From Pseudomonas putida (GTDB taxonomy: Bacteria > Pseudomonadota > Gammaproteobacteria > Pseudomonadales > Pseudomonadaceae): DNA of 64,000 bases. Positions 27,155-37,007 of this stretch are shown here, piece after piece. The position numbers were made by a program, and so were the translations under genes. The notes beneath the pieces were generated by a model. It worked only from the letters and a program-made list of their open reading frames with translations. It was not told the origin of the DNA and did not search any database. Position 1 is the stretch's first letter. Each line of letters begins with the position of its first letter. The stretch spans positions 496,001 through 560,000 of the forward strand of contig NZ_JANHLC010000001.1 of the NCBI RefSeq assembly GCF_028682395.1, given 5' to 3'.

Positions 27155-28087
27155 TCAGTAGCCGCGCTCGAAGTCCACGTCCCCGCGTAGTACCTCACCC
27201 GCCTGATAGGCCCGCAAGTTCTCGACAAACAACCCGACCATCTTCGCTGGTGAGGTCGGCGCCGAGCTGTGCCCGGTCAGCAGCAGGCCCCAGGCGGTCC
27301 AGAATGGATGGCGTTGCGGCAACGGCTCCTGGCGGCAGACGTCGATGACCGCGCCGGCCAGATGCCCTTCCTTCAAGGCCGCCACCAGATCGGCATCGAC
27401 CACCGCCACGCCACGCCCGGCATTGATAAACAGGCCGCTGGGCTTGAAGGCACGAAACAGCGCGGCATCGTACACGTCATGGGTATCGGCGGTATCGGGC
27501 AGCAGGTTGACCACATAGTCCACCTCGCCCACCAGGCGCGGCAGTGCGTCCATGGCCGCCACTTCGATAAACGGCGCCAGTTCGCGGGCGCTGCTGGCAA
27601 TGCCATACAACTCGACACCGAACGGTCGCAAGAACTGCGCCACGCTCTGACCGATATCGCCCGTGCCGACGATCAACACCTTGCGCCCTTCCAGGCTCTG
27701 GCCCAGGCGATTGTCCCACTTGCGCTCGACCTGGCTGACCAGCCGGGCCAGCACCTCGCGCTCATGGCCGAGGATATAGGTCAGCACGTACTCGGCCATG
27801 ACCTGGCCAAAAATCCCCACCGCACGGGTCAGGCGGTAATCGCGGCTCAGGCCATCGGCAAGCAGCGGCGTAATCCCCGCCCAGGTCGACTGCACCCACT
27901 CGGGGCGGTGGCCCTGGCGCAAGAGGGTGGCGAGCAGATCCGGCTGGCCGAGCCAGATCGGGCAGTCGGCCGCCATCGCCGAAAGTTCGGCCGAGTCGCC
28001 GCTGGTCAGCACCTCAAGCTCGGGGGCTGCGTCTTGCAGCAGACGGGTGTAGCGGGAGTAGTCGTGTTCAGCAATCAGAACGCGCAT
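27155..28087 (-). CDS. D-2-hydroxyacid dehydrogenase (NAD(P)-dependent, GhrA-like)
   Basis: 310 residues. Nucleotide-binding GTGDIG in KVLIVGTGDIGQSVAQFL, catalytic Arg in FINAGRGVAVV, Glu in VCRQEPLP and His in LLTGHSSAP are all present. The family interconverts 2-keto acids (glyoxylate, hydroxypyruvate, phenylpyruvate) and D-2-hydroxy acids. The N-terminal substrate domain (MRVLIAEHDYSRY) is close to the GhrA type but the substrate is not certain. It lies 116 bp downstream of ycgL on the same strand. Confidence 0.87.
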   Translation of the reverse strand: MRVLIAEHDYSRYTRLLQDAAPELEVLTSGDSAELSAMAADCPIWLGQPDLLATLLRQGHRPEWVQSTWAGITPLLADGLSRDYRLTRAVGIFGQVMAEYVLTYILGHEREVLARLVSQVERKWDNRLGQSLEGRKVLIVGTGDIGQSVAQFLRPFGVELYGIASSARELAPFIEVAAMDALPRLVGEVDYVVNLLPDTADTHDVYDAALFRAFKPSGLFINAGRGVAVVDADLVAALKEGHLAGAVIDVCRQEPLPQRHPFWTAWGLLLTGHSSAPTSPAKMVGLFVENLRAYQAGEVLRGDVDFERGY

Positions 28088-28203
28088 GGATCAACCTTTC
28101 GCAAACACGGCGGCCACCACCGCAGGGTGGATAACCCCGCGATCGGCTGGCACCGCGACCAACATTTCATTGAGACAAGCGCCCGGAACCGGGCAACCGG
28201 GAA

Positions 28204-28497
28204 CTAGACCGGGTCGTTGCGACGCAGCAACTCTTCGGGCAAATGCTCGATGTACTCGTCTTCGGCCGGTGGCATTTGCAGGTGGTAGCCCTGCTTGTCG
28301 AGGTTGTCCAGAACCACCTCGATGTCTTCGCGCGACAGCTTGCGCTCCGGGCTAAGCACCAGGTCGAAGGCATGGTGCGGTTTGCCGAATGCCGTCAGCA
28401 GGTTTTCCGGCACGCGCTCCAGCGCATCGCTCTTGAGTACATAGAGGTACATTTCGTTCTTGCGCAGGCTGCGGTAAATCGAGCAGATACGTTTCAT
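28204..28497 (-). CDS. ycgL: YcgL family protein
   Basis: 97 residues with the YcgL domain ([16 protein letters not shown] and later [18 protein letters not shown]). It is a small conserved gamma-proteobacterial cytosolic protein of unknown function that is regularly found beside rnd. Its ATG overlaps the rnd stop codon by 4 bp (ATGA), so it is translationally coupled to RNase D, and the two may act together in RNA processing. Confidence 0.9.
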   Translation of the reverse strand: MKRICSIYRSLRKNEMYLYVLKSDALERVPENLLTAFGKPHHAFDLVLSPERKLSREDIEVVLDNLDKQGYHLQMPPAEDEYIEHLPEELLRRNDPV

Positions 28498-29627
28498 GGC
28501 TGTTCTCCAGCAGCGGCCAGGCTATCGAGCAAGGCCTGCCCCATCCGCTCGCGGCGCCAGCCACGCAGCGACTCGGGCAATTGATAAGGGCCCTCGGGAA
28601 AGCCGCTCTTGAGCAAGGCTTCGAGGGTTTTCTTGCGCAGCATCAGTTCCGGCGCGATCCCCAGGCGCTCGGCTTCGGCCTGGCCCAAGGCCCGCAGGCG
28701 CTTGACCAGCGCTGCGGCTTCGATCGGCAACGGCTCGGGCACCGCCGGCGGCCACTGATCGGCAGATACACTGCCAGCACGCTTGATCAGATCAAGCAAA
28801 AACTCGCCGTCCTGACGTACGGTACGCGGGTGCATGTCTTCGATACGCGCCAGGGCGACCAGGTTGTCCGGCTGCGACTTGGCCAGCGGCCAGAGCGAAT
28901 GTTCGCGCAGGATCCGGTTGCGCGGCAGGTCGCGGGCACGGGCCTCGCGTTCCCGCCAGGCGCACAGCTCGCGCAAGACCGCCAACTGGGCACGGGAGAG
29001 TTTCCAGGCCAGCTTGGCATCGCGATAGACCTCGTAGGGGTCGATCTCGCGGCGCAGGTTGGCAACCAGCTCGGCGCCGTCTTCCAAGACCCAGGCAAAT
29101 TTTTCGTCTGACAGCCGTTCGCGCAGGCGCGTATAGACCTCGGCCAGGTGCACGACATCTTCGGCGGCGTAGCTGATCTGGGTTTGCGACAGGGGGCGTT
29201 GTAGCCAGTCGGAGCGGGTTTCGCCCTTGGGCAATTCAATACCCAGGACCTCCTGCACCAGCCGCGAGTAGCCCATGGAGAACCCCAGGTTCAGGTAGGC
29301 GGCCGCCAATTGGGTATCGAACAAGGGCACCGGCAGGCTGCCGGTCAGGCGCAGCAGCACCTCGAGGTCTTCGCTGCAGGCATGCACGACCTTGATCACT
29401 GCCGGGTTTTCCAGCAGTTCGGCCAGGGGCTTCCAGGCATCGACGGTCAGGGGGTCGATCAAATAGGCACGCGCCCCATCACCGATCTGGATCAGGCCGG
29501 CAATGGGGTAAAAGGTGTCGACCCGCATAAATTCGGTGTCGAGGACCACAAAGGGCAGATGCTGCCACTGAGCACAGTGCTGAGCGAGGCTATCGTTGTC
29601 GCGAATCCAGTGAATATCGATGGCCAC
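28494..29627 (-). CDS. rnd: Ribonuclease D
   Basis: 3'-5' exoribonuclease maturing tRNA 3' ends. 377 residues. The DEDD exonuclease domain comes first: Asp30 and Glu32 in [15 protein letters not shown], an acidic residue in [12 protein letters not shown], and YAAEDVVHL for the third motif. An HRDC domain follows at about 210-290. It is the first gene of the rnd-ycgL pair. Confidence 0.95.
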   Translation of the reverse strand: MAIDIHWIRDNDSLAQHCAQWQHLPFVVLDTEFMRVDTFYPIAGLIQIGDGARAYLIDPLTVDAWKPLAELLENPAVIKVVHACSEDLEVLLRLTGSLPVPLFDTQLAAAYLNLGFSMGYSRLVQEVLGIELPKGETRSDWLQRPLSQTQISYAAEDVVHLAEVYTRLRERLSDEKFAWVLEDGAELVANLRREIDPYEVYRDAKLAWKLSRAQLAVLRELCAWREREARARDLPRNRILREHSLWPLAKSQPDNLVALARIEDMHPRTVRQDGEFLLDLIKRAGSVSADQWPPAVPEPLPIEAAALVKRLRALGQAEAERLGIAPELMLRKKTLEALLKSGFPEGPYQLPESLRGWRRERMGQALLDSLAAAGEQP

Positions 29628-29704
29628 ACGGCTCTCCCTTGAAGAATGGCGCGCAGTATATATCGCCGAGGACGCTTGCTGAGCATTCGCCCTTCAAGAG
29701 CTTG

Positions 29705-29745
29705 AGCAAAATAGTAGTGAATTTAAGATTCATCTCACTTTTGCT
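29705..29745 (-). terminator. Imperfect nested inverted repeat after eptA
   Basis: Outer arms AGCAAAA (29705-29711) and TTTTGCT (29739-29745), inner arms TGAAT/ATTCA around TTAAG. The stem sits 19 bp beyond the eptA stop and would bring T-rich sequence to its 3' side on the minus strand. A terminator for eptA is likely but the stem is weak. Confidence 0.35.
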
Positions 29746-29763
29746 GTATGTAACGTCTTAGGC

Positions 29764-31413
29764 CTAGTGCTTGGCCAACACCCCATCGACCACACTCGCG
29801 CGACAGCCGGCGAACATATCCAGCGCCGGGTTGTAGACCTTGCTGTCAATGTCCAGCAGACCGAGCATGGAATGGAACAGGTTGTCCTGGCTCAGGGGCT
29901 TGTCGCGGCTCTGTTGCAGGCAGTGGGCATCCACCGAGAACGCCTGCTGGTAGCGATCGGAGAACCAGGCCAGCATCGCCACGTGCTTTTGCTGCTCAGG
30001 CGCGAGCATGTAAGGCGTGCCGTGGAGAAAGAGGTTGTACTCACCCAGCGATTCACCGTGGTCCGACAGATAGAGCATCGCGGTATCGGCCTTGTCCTGA
30101 TTGGCACGCAGCACATCGATCAGGCTGGAGAGCACATGGTCGGTATAGACCAGGGTGTTGTCGTAGCCATTGACGATGCTTTCGCGGCTGCAATTGTTCA
30201 GCGCATTGCTTTGGCAGACCGGGGTGAAATGCTCGTACTCCTTGGGGTAGCGCTTGAAGTACTCGGGGCCGTGGCTGCCCATCTGGTGCAGGACCAGCAC
30301 GGTGTCGTGGTCCAGATTGTCGATCAGCGCCTGCAGGCCCTGCAGCAGGATCTCATCGCGACACTCACTGTTGGCGCACAACTGCGGGTCCTTGAGGTTG
30401 CTGACATCCTGCAGGGTCACCCGGTCACAGGTGCCCTTGCAGCCCGACTGGTTGTCCCGCCAGATCACATCCAGCCCGGCACGCTTGAGGATATCGAGCA
30501 AGCCTTCCTGATTCTTGGCCTGGGTGGCGTCGTAGTTCTTGCGCCCCATATTGGAGAACATGCACGGCACCGACACGGCCGTTTCGGTGCCGCAGGAGTG
30601 CACATTGGTGTAGGCAATCAGGCCGCTTTCCTGGCTCAGCTTGGGCGTGGTATCGCGGTCATAGCCCAGGATGCCGAAGTTTTCCGCCCGCGCACTTTCC
30701 CCCACCACCAACACCGTCAGGGATTTGCGGGCATGCCCCTGCCAGCTGGGGTTGCGCCGGGCGTCTTCGCCAATGGCCACGAAGGGTTTCTGCGACGAAA
30801 CCACCTGCTCGCGCACATAGCTGATCGAGGCACCGATGTAGTTGCTGGGGACCACCATCATGCGCAGTTCGTGGTGATTGCGAAACAGCGAAGCCAGGCC
30901 CTGGTAGTTCGTGATTGCCACCGCACCAATGGCCAGGCTGCAAAGGCCGGTCACCAGGCACTTGCTCAGCACTTCACGAGGCCAGCGCCGATAGTTGACC
31001 GGCACTTTATACAACAGCCAGGACGGCAAGGCGCCCAACAGCAGAAGGTAGGCGAATAACTTGAAGGAGAGCAGATCACGCACTTCCGTGGCATTGGTTT
31101 CGGCGAAGTTGCGAAACATGCCCACGTCGATCAGGGCGCCGTACTGGCTCATGAAATAGGCAACCCCGGCGCTGATAAAGAACAGGCTGATCAGCACCGG
31201 TTTAAACACCCGTCGAAACGCCACTAACGTCAGCACCAGATTGAAGGCACAGAACACCATCACGGCGAACGCCACCCGCAGCATTAAGCCTTTACCGTCG
31301 GCGGCGGTAATACTGAACAGGTGTTCCCAGAGCACCGAGTTGAATCCGAACAAGAGAAATCCGCTGGCAATCAGCGTCAGCCATTCGGGGCGCACGGGTT
31401 TTATCTTCAACAT
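29764..31413 (-). CDS. eptA: Lipid A phosphoethanolamine transferase (EptA family)
   Basis: 549 residues with five N-terminal membrane helices and a periplasmic alkaline-phosphatase-like sulfatase domain from about 230. Zinc-binding Glu239 is in VVGESARAENF, the nucleophile Thr278 in CGTETAVSVPCMFS, with SDHGESLGEYNLFLHG and several disulfide-type Cys further on. EptA adds phosphoethanolamine to lipid A phosphates, lowering binding of polymyxins. Many homologues are controlled by PmrAB; I could not find a convincing PmrA box upstream. Phosphoethanolamine transferases with other acceptors (CptA, OpgE) are less likely because the EptA/MCR-type active-site block is intact. Confidence 0.88.
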   Translation of the reverse strand: MLKIKPVRPEWLTLIASGFLLFGFNSVLWEHLFSITAADGKGLMLRVAFAVMVFCAFNLVLTLVAFRRVFKPVLISLFFISAGVAYFMSQYGALIDVGMFRNFAETNATEVRDLLSFKLFAYLLLLGALPSWLLYKVPVNYRRWPREVLSKCLVTGLCSLAIGAVAITNYQGLASLFRNHHELRMMVVPSNYIGASISYVREQVVSSQKPFVAIGEDARRNPSWQGHARKSLTVLVVGESARAENFGILGYDRDTTPKLSQESGLIAYTNVHSCGTETAVSVPCMFSNMGRKNYDATQAKNQEGLLDILKRAGLDVIWRDNQSGCKGTCDRVTLQDVSNLKDPQLCANSECRDEILLQGLQALIDNLDHDTVLVLHQMGSHGPEYFKRYPKEYEHFTPVCQSNALNNCSRESIVNGYDNTLVYTDHVLSSLIDVLRANQDKADTAMLYLSDHGESLGEYNLFLHGTPYMLAPEQQKHVAMLAWFSDRYQQAFSVDAHCLQQSRDKPLSQDNLFHSMLGLLDIDSKVYNPALDMFAGCRASVVDGVLAKH

Positions 31414-31563
31414 AGTGATCTGCTTGAACCAAGGTAAGGACTGTGCGGATCTGGAGCGACCGCGCGACAGCCCGAACGTTAGTCAGGCAGCCATCAACGT
31501 TTCGTGAAAAATAAGCCAACGAAAAGTCGTATATGGCTTTTTGCCAAAACGTTGCGCAAGCCT

Positions 31564-32946
31564 CTATGCCTGGTGCAGGTACCAGCGCCAGTCCTGCTCG
31601 CCGACTTCGCCCATGAACTGGCGATACTCGGCCCGTTTTACCGCCAGGTAGACTCCCAGGAACGGCTCGCCAAACGCCTCGCGCGCCCATTCGGAACGCT
31701 CCAGGGCGTTCAGGGTGGTCAGCCAGTCGGTCGGCAGCAATGCGCCGGCCTGGGCATAGCCATTGCCTTCGACCGGCGCACCGGGATCACGCTGCTGGCG
31801 AATCCCGCGATGAATCCCGGCCAGGATCGCCGCGGCCGCCAGATAGGGGTTGGCGTCCGCACCACAGATACGATGCTCGATATGCCGCGAGAACGCCGGC
31901 CCACCCGGCACCCGCAGGCTCACCGTGCGGTTGTCGACCCCCCAGGTCGCAGCCAGGGGCGCATAGCTGTTGGTTTGAAAGCGGCGGTAGGAGTTGGCGT
32001 TGGGGCAGAACAGCAGCAGCGAATCGAGCAGGCTGTCGAGCATCCCGCCCACGGCGTGGCGCAGCAGCGGCGTACCGTCCGCGGCCTCACTGGCAAACAG
32101 ATTATTGCCCTCGGCATCGGCCAGGCTCACATGCATATGCATGCCGGTGCCGGCCAGGTCATCGAAGGGCTTGGCCATAAAGCAGGCGAGCATCCCGTGC
32201 TTGTGGGCCACGCCCTTGACCAAGCGTTTGTAGCGCACCGCCTCGTCCATGGCCTGCAAGGCGCAGGCGCGGTGCTCCAGGGTGATTTCCACCTGCCCTG
32301 GCGCGTATTCGGAAATGGCTGTGCGGGCCGGAATGCCTTGCAGCTTGCAGGCGCTGTAGAGGTCGGCCAGGAACGGTTCGATCTGCTCCAGTTCACGCAG
32401 ACCGTAGACCTGGGTCGTGCGCGGGCGCCCGCCATCGAGATCCCGGGCCGGCTGCGGGCGCCCCTGGCTGTCGCGCTGCTGATCAAGCAAATAGAACTCC
32501 AGTTCCGCCGCCATCACCGGGTAATAGCCGTCGGCCTTGAGCCCCTCGACCACCTGGACCAGCAGATGCCGGGGATCGGCGATCGTCGCCGGCAACCCTT
32601 GCGTAGGGTGCATGCTGACCTGCACCGCCGCGGTAGGGATCAGCCGCCAGGGCATGCGCTGCAGGCTGCCGCTCAGGGGGTAGGCGCGACAGTCGATATC
32701 GCCCACGTCCCAGACCAGCCCGGAGTTCTCCACGTCATCGCCATTGACCGTCAGCCCCAGGATCGTACTGGGCAGTGGCCGGCCGCTGTCATAGACCGCC
32801 AGCAGTTCATCGCGGTGCAGCAGCTTGCCTCGGGGCACGCCGTTGTTATCGAGGATAAACAACTCGAACATCTCGATATCCGGGTTGAGCTCAAGAAACG
32901 CCAGGGCTTCCTGGCGGGTAGCGAAGGACGGGGATGCAGCACTCAT
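31564..32946 (-). CDS. Glutamine synthetase family protein (gamma-glutamylpolyamine synthetase-like)
   Basis: 460 residues with the GS fold: beta-grasp N-terminus (about 25-115), then the catalytic barrel with AELEFYLLD, EYAPGQVEITLEH, GTGMHMHVSLAD and NSYRRFQTNSYAPLAATWGVDNRTVSLRVPG. It lacks the adenylylation Tyr loop of GlnA-I and is close in size to PuuA/SpuI, which ligate glutamate to polyamines or other amines. The amine substrate is unknown; no polyamine-catabolism genes adjoin it. ATG 32946 was chosen with AGAGAA upstream; another in-frame ATG lies two codons before. Confidence 0.83.
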   Translation of the reverse strand: MSAASPSFATRQEALAFLELNPDIEMFELFILDNNGVPRGKLLHRDELLAVYDSGRPLPSTILGLTVNGDDVENSGLVWDVGDIDCRAYPLSGSLQRMPWRLIPTAAVQVSMHPTQGLPATIADPRHLLVQVVEGLKADGYYPVMAAELEFYLLDQQRDSQGRPQPARDLDGGRPRTTQVYGLRELEQIEPFLADLYSACKLQGIPARTAISEYAPGQVEITLEHRACALQAMDEAVRYKRLVKGVAHKHGMLACFMAKPFDDLAGTGMHMHVSLADAEGNNLFASEAADGTPLLRHAVGGMLDSLLDSLLLFCPNANSYRRFQTNSYAPLAATWGVDNRTVSLRVPGGPAFSRHIEHRICGADANPYLAAAAILAGIHRGIRQQRDPGAPVEGNGYAQAGALLPTDWLTTLNALERSEWAREAFGEPFLGVYLAVKRAEYRQFMGEVGEQDWRWYLHQA

Positions 32947-33391
32947 GGGCAATTCTCTTCAGGGCAGATCGCACAGGCACGGGCCTGCGATTTCGAGCCG
33001 ACACCGCTGCCGGTGTGCAACTCGACCGTTGCATCACTTAAGGAGCAATCGCGATATCTGGCGGGCGGGCATGGCGGCAATGCCAGAGGGCCCAGAAGGC
33101 CAGTTCCGAAGGGAGTGCACAGAAGCTGGGGGCGACACCAGGCAACACACCACGCAGCCAGGCGCCGGCAGGCGCTTGGACGGGGTTATGACGGGGTCGA
33201 CAATCCATGGAAGGGTCGCAGCAGACGAGAAGCTGAAAGCGTCACACGCCAGCGACAGGTCATTCAATCGCGCATTTACGGAGTTTGGTTATGAACTGAC
33301 TAAACAATCAGCGCCCATGCAAACCGCCTGCAGCCGCTGCCCGGCGGCATCAGCGCGCGCAGTGCTCGTCGTCCGGGCCACTCGATCAGGG
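32947..33391. other. Intergenic region upstream of the glutamine-synthetase homologue
   Basis: 445 bp without a convincing gene. It should contain the GS promoter; I see no strong -35/-10 pair. A short hairpin CAGGC-ACGG-GCCTG lies near 32970. A 77-codon minus-strand frame (33034-33267) is present but has no ribosome binding site or recognisable domain. Close to the CHMI stop there is GGGTC-a-GACCC at about 33390. Confidence 0.5.
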
Positions 33392-33757
33392 TCAGACCCC
33401 AATCGCAACCTTGGCATAGGCGTCGCGGTCCAGGTCGACCACCTCGACGGACAACTGCACCTGCACCCCGGCAGGCCAGGCGCACAGGTCCTTGAGTACC
33501 GCCAGCAGGCTCTCGGACAATTGGCGCTTGATCTCGGGCGAGCGACCGCTCAGCAAGGCCAGCTTCACATGCACAAAAGCCCGCTCACCCAACCCGGTGC
33601 CCACCCGAAATGCATCCATCCGAAGCGCCCGGCTCTTGATATCGAACTCCGCCGCAAACTGCCCGGACGCTACCAACGCATGGTTAAGGCGCAACAGCGC
33701 TTTATCGGCATCCAGTTCCGGCAGGTTGGGGGTGTATTCCACGAGTAGATGAGGCAC
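33392..33757 (-). CDS. 5-carboxymethyl-2-hydroxymuconate delta-isomerase family (HpaF/CHMI-like)
   Basis: 121 residues of the CHMI branch of the tautomerase superfamily. The GTG start at 33757 leaves Pro2 (fMet-Pro-His-Leu-Leu-Val-Glu-Tyr-Thr), the N-terminal catalytic Pro of the superfamily, and GGAG lies 8 nt upstream; the in-frame TTG at 33763 would block that Pro. LSESLLAVLKDL and VQLSVEVVDLDR follow. In the homoprotocatechuate pathway CHMI isomerises a ring-cleavage product, but no hpa genes are nearby, so this copy is an orphan with an uncertain role. Confidence 0.82.
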   Translation of the reverse strand: MPHLLVEYTPNLPELDADKALLRLNHALVASGQFAAEFDIKSRALRMDAFRVGTGLGERAFVHVKLALLSGRSPEIKRQLSESLLAVLKDLCAWPAGVQVQLSVEVVDLDRDAYAKVAIGV

Positions 33758-33826
33758 AAGCAAGCTCCAGGGTCGACCGACGAAAAGTGTTACAGATATA
33801 CCACAGCACTCTGCCCTCTCGCAGCG

Positions 33827-34999
33827 TCAACGCACGTGCAGGGCGCGGGTCTCCCAGGCCGCCACCAGCAACAGGACAGCGGTGGTCAGCGTCCCCAGCG
33901 CCAGCGCCGAAAACACCTGGCTCTGCGCCAGCGGCCATAACCCCAACAGCAACGCCAGCCCGATCAGGTGGGACAGCGGCGGCAGGATCCGCTCGCTGGT
34001 CACCCATTTGAACAAGGCATTACCCAGCAGATAGAGCAGCGGGCCGCCAATGATCGCCGCGATACCCGCCGTACTCGCGTGCCCGGGATGAACCAGCACC
34101 AGCTCATCGGCCACGGCGCTGACAATCACCCCGGCGATAATCAGCACATGCAGATAGGTGTACGCCAGCCGCGCCTGACGCCCGGGATCGCTGGCCTGGG
34201 CGATGCGATGGTGGGCACGCTCCGCGCCCGTGTCGAAATAAATCCACCACAACGCGATGCTCCCCAACACCGCGACCAGGAATGCCGCCAGCCCTTCGGC
34301 GCTGAACGGCAGTTCGGCAAAGGTCGCCCCGGTGACCAGCAGCGACTCGCCCAGGGCAATAATCACAAACAGCCCGCAGCGCTCGGCCATATGGTTGCCC
34401 TCGACATTCCAGTCGGCAAGCGTCGAACGCCCCAACCCCGGCACCCAGAAAAACAGCGAAGGCGAGACCAGTTCAATCACCAGCGCCAGGGTCCAGCAAG
34501 CGAGGCGCTGCGGCCCTTCGAGCAAGGCGCCGCCGATCCAGAACAGCCCCGAAAACAGCATCCAGACCAGGATCCGCAGGAAGTTGCGCGACAGACTCCG
34601 CGACTCCGTGCGCACCGCCCACAGCGCGAACAACGTGCGCCCCACCTGCATAAAGACATAGGCCCCGGCAAACAACAGGCCACGCTCGGTAAACGCCTTG
34701 GGAATCGACACCGACAGCAGCAGCCCCGCCAGCATCAGCACAAACAGGCCGAGCCGCACCGGGGTCCGTTCCGGGTCGAGCCAGTTGGTGACCCAGGAGG
34801 TGAAGATCCACACCCACCAGACTGCCACCAGCAGCAAGGTCGCCTGCAACGCGCCCGCCAGGCTCAGATGAGCGAGCAGCGAGTGGGACAACTGCGTCAC
34901 GGCAAAGACAAACACCAGATCGAAAAACAACTCGATCATGCCGACCTTGCCACTGTCGTGACTGCCGCGGCTGCGGAGCAGGGAAACTGAGTGCGGCAT
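33827..34999 (-). CDS. Low temperature requirement protein A (LtrA) family membrane protein
   Basis: 390 residues with about eleven hydrophobic segments. The LtrA signature KVGMIELFFDLVFVFAVTQLSHSLL lies near the N-terminus, with VNWLDPERTPVRLGLF-like and ERCGLFVIIALGESLLVTGA blocks in the middle. The family is named for a Listeria mutant unable to grow in the cold; its biochemical role is unknown. The start at 34999 (MPHSVSLLRSRG) has GGAGAG upstream; the frame is open to 35047 through a REP-like element and is not used. Confidence 0.85.
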   Translation of the reverse strand: MPHSVSLLRSRGSHDSGKVGMIELFFDLVFVFAVTQLSHSLLAHLSLAGALQATLLLVAVWWVWIFTSWVTNWLDPERTPVRLGLFVLMLAGLLLSVSIPKAFTERGLLFAGAYVFMQVGRTLFALWAVRTESRSLSRNFLRILVWMLFSGLFWIGGALLEGPQRLACWTLALVIELVSPSLFFWVPGLGRSTLADWNVEGNHMAERCGLFVIIALGESLLVTGATFAELPFSAEGLAAFLVAVLGSIALWWIYFDTGAERAHHRIAQASDPGRQARLAYTYLHVLIIAGVIVSAVADELVLVHPGHASTAGIAAIIGGPLLYLLGNALFKWVTSERILPPLSHLIGLALLLGLWPLAQSQVFSALALGTLTTAVLLLVAAWETRALHVR

Positions 35000-35029
35000 T
35001 GGGGGCTCTCCAGTGGGGTGGGGAGAAGA

Positions 35030-35053
35030 TCGCGAACACGCTCGCATCTACAG
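35030..35053. repeat. Single degenerate REP element
   Basis: TCGCGAACACGCTCGCATCTACAG matches 21 of 24 bases of the left half of the REPIN at 45227-45250. It lies upstream of the LtrA gene in the divergent gap with the SLC13 permease. A lone half-copy is typical for decayed REP sequences. Confidence 0.6.
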
Positions 35054-35177
35054 TAAAGCCGAATTCAGCTTACTCATAGGCGCCTCCAGCCACCGGGGCA
35101 AAGTCCATTTGCAATAGATCAAGACCCTCACCGCCGAACCCTGAGACAATCGCCGTCTCACCGTCTTGGAAGTTGCG

Positions 35178-37007
35178 ATGAATCCCGATCTACTTTGGGT
35201 GCTCGGCCTGCTGGCAGGCGCCATTACGCTTTTTGTCATCAACAAGCCGCGCGTGGATGTGGTCGCCCTGTTGATGATCCTCGCCCTGCCGTTGACCGGC
35301 GTTCTGGATATCCAGCAGACGCTGGCCGGCTTCAGCGACGCCAGCGTGGTTTTGATTGCCGCGCTGTTCGTGATCGGCGACGGCCTGGTCCGCACCGGTA
35401 TTGTCTACCGCCTCGGCGATTGGCTGACCGCCAGGGCCGGCAACAGCGAGACCCGCCTGCTGATCCTGCTGATGCTGGCCGTCGCGGGCCTGGGCTCGCT
35501 GATGAGTTCTACCGGGGTGGTGGCGATTTTTATTCCCGTGGTGCTGGGCGTATCCGCGCGCATGCGCATTCCCCCGGGCCGGCTGATGATGCCACTGGCC
35601 TTCGCCGGGCTGATCAGCGGCATGCTGACGCTGGTCGCCACGCCGCCGAACATGGTCGTTCATGCAGAACTGCGCCGCGCCGGCCTGGAGGGCTTCAGCT
35701 TCTTCAGCCTGACCCCCATCGGCCTGACCGTGCTGTTGCTGGGCATCGTCTACATGCTGCTGACCCGCAACGGGCTCGCACGCCGCGCCCCGCAGGACAA
35801 CACCGGCGCTCCCCGCCTGACCCTCGCCGACCTGGCCCAGGCCTATCGCCTCGATGAACGGGAGCGACGCCTGAAGGTCCGGGCCGATTCGATACTCGCC
35901 AACCAAGCCCTGAATGAGCTGGAACTGCGCCAGCAATACGGCATCAACGTGATTGCCGTGGAACGCCAACGCAAGTTCCGCACCCTGCTGCTGACGGCCA
36001 CCGGTAACACCCAGCTGGAACCCGGCGATGTGCTGCTGGTCGACCTTGCCAGCCCGGCCATCGGCCTGCTCGATACCTATCTGGCCCTGGGCCTGGAGCC
36101 CATGCCGCTGCCAAACTCCTACTTCAGCGTGTACGCCCATGAACTGGGGCTGGCCGAGGTTGCGCTGCCACCGGAGTCGCAACTGCCGGGCAAGACCATC
36201 CAGGAACTGGCCTTTCGCAGCCGGCACAAGCTCAATGTGGTCGGCCTGCGCCGCAACGGCCAGGCCCTGCAAGGGGTTCTGGTCGATGAAAAACTCAAAC
36301 CCTCGGACACCCTGCTGGTCGCTGGCAACTGGAAAAACATTCACCACCTGCAAAGCCAGAGCCGCGACTTTCTGGTGCTCAGCCTGCCGGCGGAAGTCGA
36401 CGAAGTCGCTCCCGCCGCACGCAAGGCGCCTTATGCCCTGTTCAGCCTGGCGGTGATGGTGGCGCTGATGGTCAGCGGCCTGGTGCCCAATGTCATGGCC
36501 GCGCTGATTGGCTGCCTGCTGATGGGCGCGTTTCGCTGCATCGATATGGACAGCGCCTACCGCGCGATCCACTGGCCGACCCTGATCCTGATTGTCGGCA
36601 TGCTGCCCTTCGCCCATGCGCTGCAACAGACCGGCGGGATCGACCTCGCGGTCAAAGGCCTGGTCAGCGTGCTCGATGGCGCCCACCCGCGGCTTATCCT
36701 GGCCGCGCTGTTCGCCGTGACGGCCGTGATCGGCCTGTTTATTTCCAACACCGCCACAGCCGTGCTGATGGCTCCGGTGGCCATTGCTACCGCCCAAGCG
36801 CTCGATGCCTCGCCCTACCCGTTTGCAATGATCGTCGCCCTCGCGGCATCGGCCGCCTTTATGACGCCGATTTCCTCGCCGGTGAACACCCTGGTGCTGG
36901 GCCCGGGGCAGTACCGCTTCGCGGATTTCGTGCGTGTTGGCGTGCCGTTTACGGTGCTGGTGATGCTGGTCAGCGTGGTGATGGTGCCGTGGATCGCGCC
37001 GCTGTGA
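35178..37007 (+). CDS. SLC13-family (DASS) permease with two TrkA-C domains
   Basis: 609 residues. N-terminal membrane block (about 5-200), two cytoplasmic RCK/TrkA-C domains in the middle (about 210-400, LELRQQYGINVIAVERQRKF and VYAHELGLAEVALPPESQL), then a second membrane block to the end with PVNTLVLGPGQYRF. This layout is that of the bacterial ArsB/NhaD-DASS type anion transporters used for sulfate, citrate or dicarboxylates; the substrate is unknown. The ATG 35178 has GGAAG 5 nt upstream; an in-frame TTG at 35166 is less likely. Confidence 0.85.
   Translation: MNPDLLWVLGLLAGAITLFVINKPRVDVVALLMILALPLTGVLDIQQTLAGFSDASVVLIAALFVIGDGLVRTGIVYRLGDWLTARAGNSETRLLILLMLAVAGLGSLMSSTGVVAIFIPVVLGVSARMRIPPGRLMMPLAFAGLISGMLTLVATPPNMVVHAELRRAGLEGFSFFSLTPIGLTVLLLGIVYMLLTRNGLARRAPQDNTGAPRLTLADLAQAYRLDERERRLKVRADSILANQALNELELRQQYGINVIAVERQRKFRTLLLTATGNTQLEPGDVLLVDLASPAIGLLDTYLALGLEPMPLPNSYFSVYAHELGLAEVALPPESQLPGKTIQELAFRSRHKLNVVGLRRNGQALQGVLVDEKLKPSDTLLVAGNWKNIHHLQSQSRDFLVLSLPAEVDEVAPAARKAPYALFSLAVMVALMVSGLVPNVMAALIGCLLMGAFRCIDMDSAYRAIHWPTLILIVGMLPFAHALQQTGGIDLAVKGLVSVLDGAHPRLILAALFAVTAVIGLFISNTATAVLMAPVAIATAQALDASPYPFAMIVALAASAAFMTPISSPVNTLVLGPGQYRFADFVRVGVPFTVLVMLVSVVMVPWIAPL

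Noticed and set aside
29764..31413. PmrA box controlling eptA
   Set aside because: I looked for the CTTAAG-type direct repeat in 31414-31563 and did not find a good match.
33034..33267. 77-codon minus-strand ORF upstream of the GS homologue
   Set aside because: No ribosome binding site, no domain and skewed composition; kept only as a note for the intergenic region.
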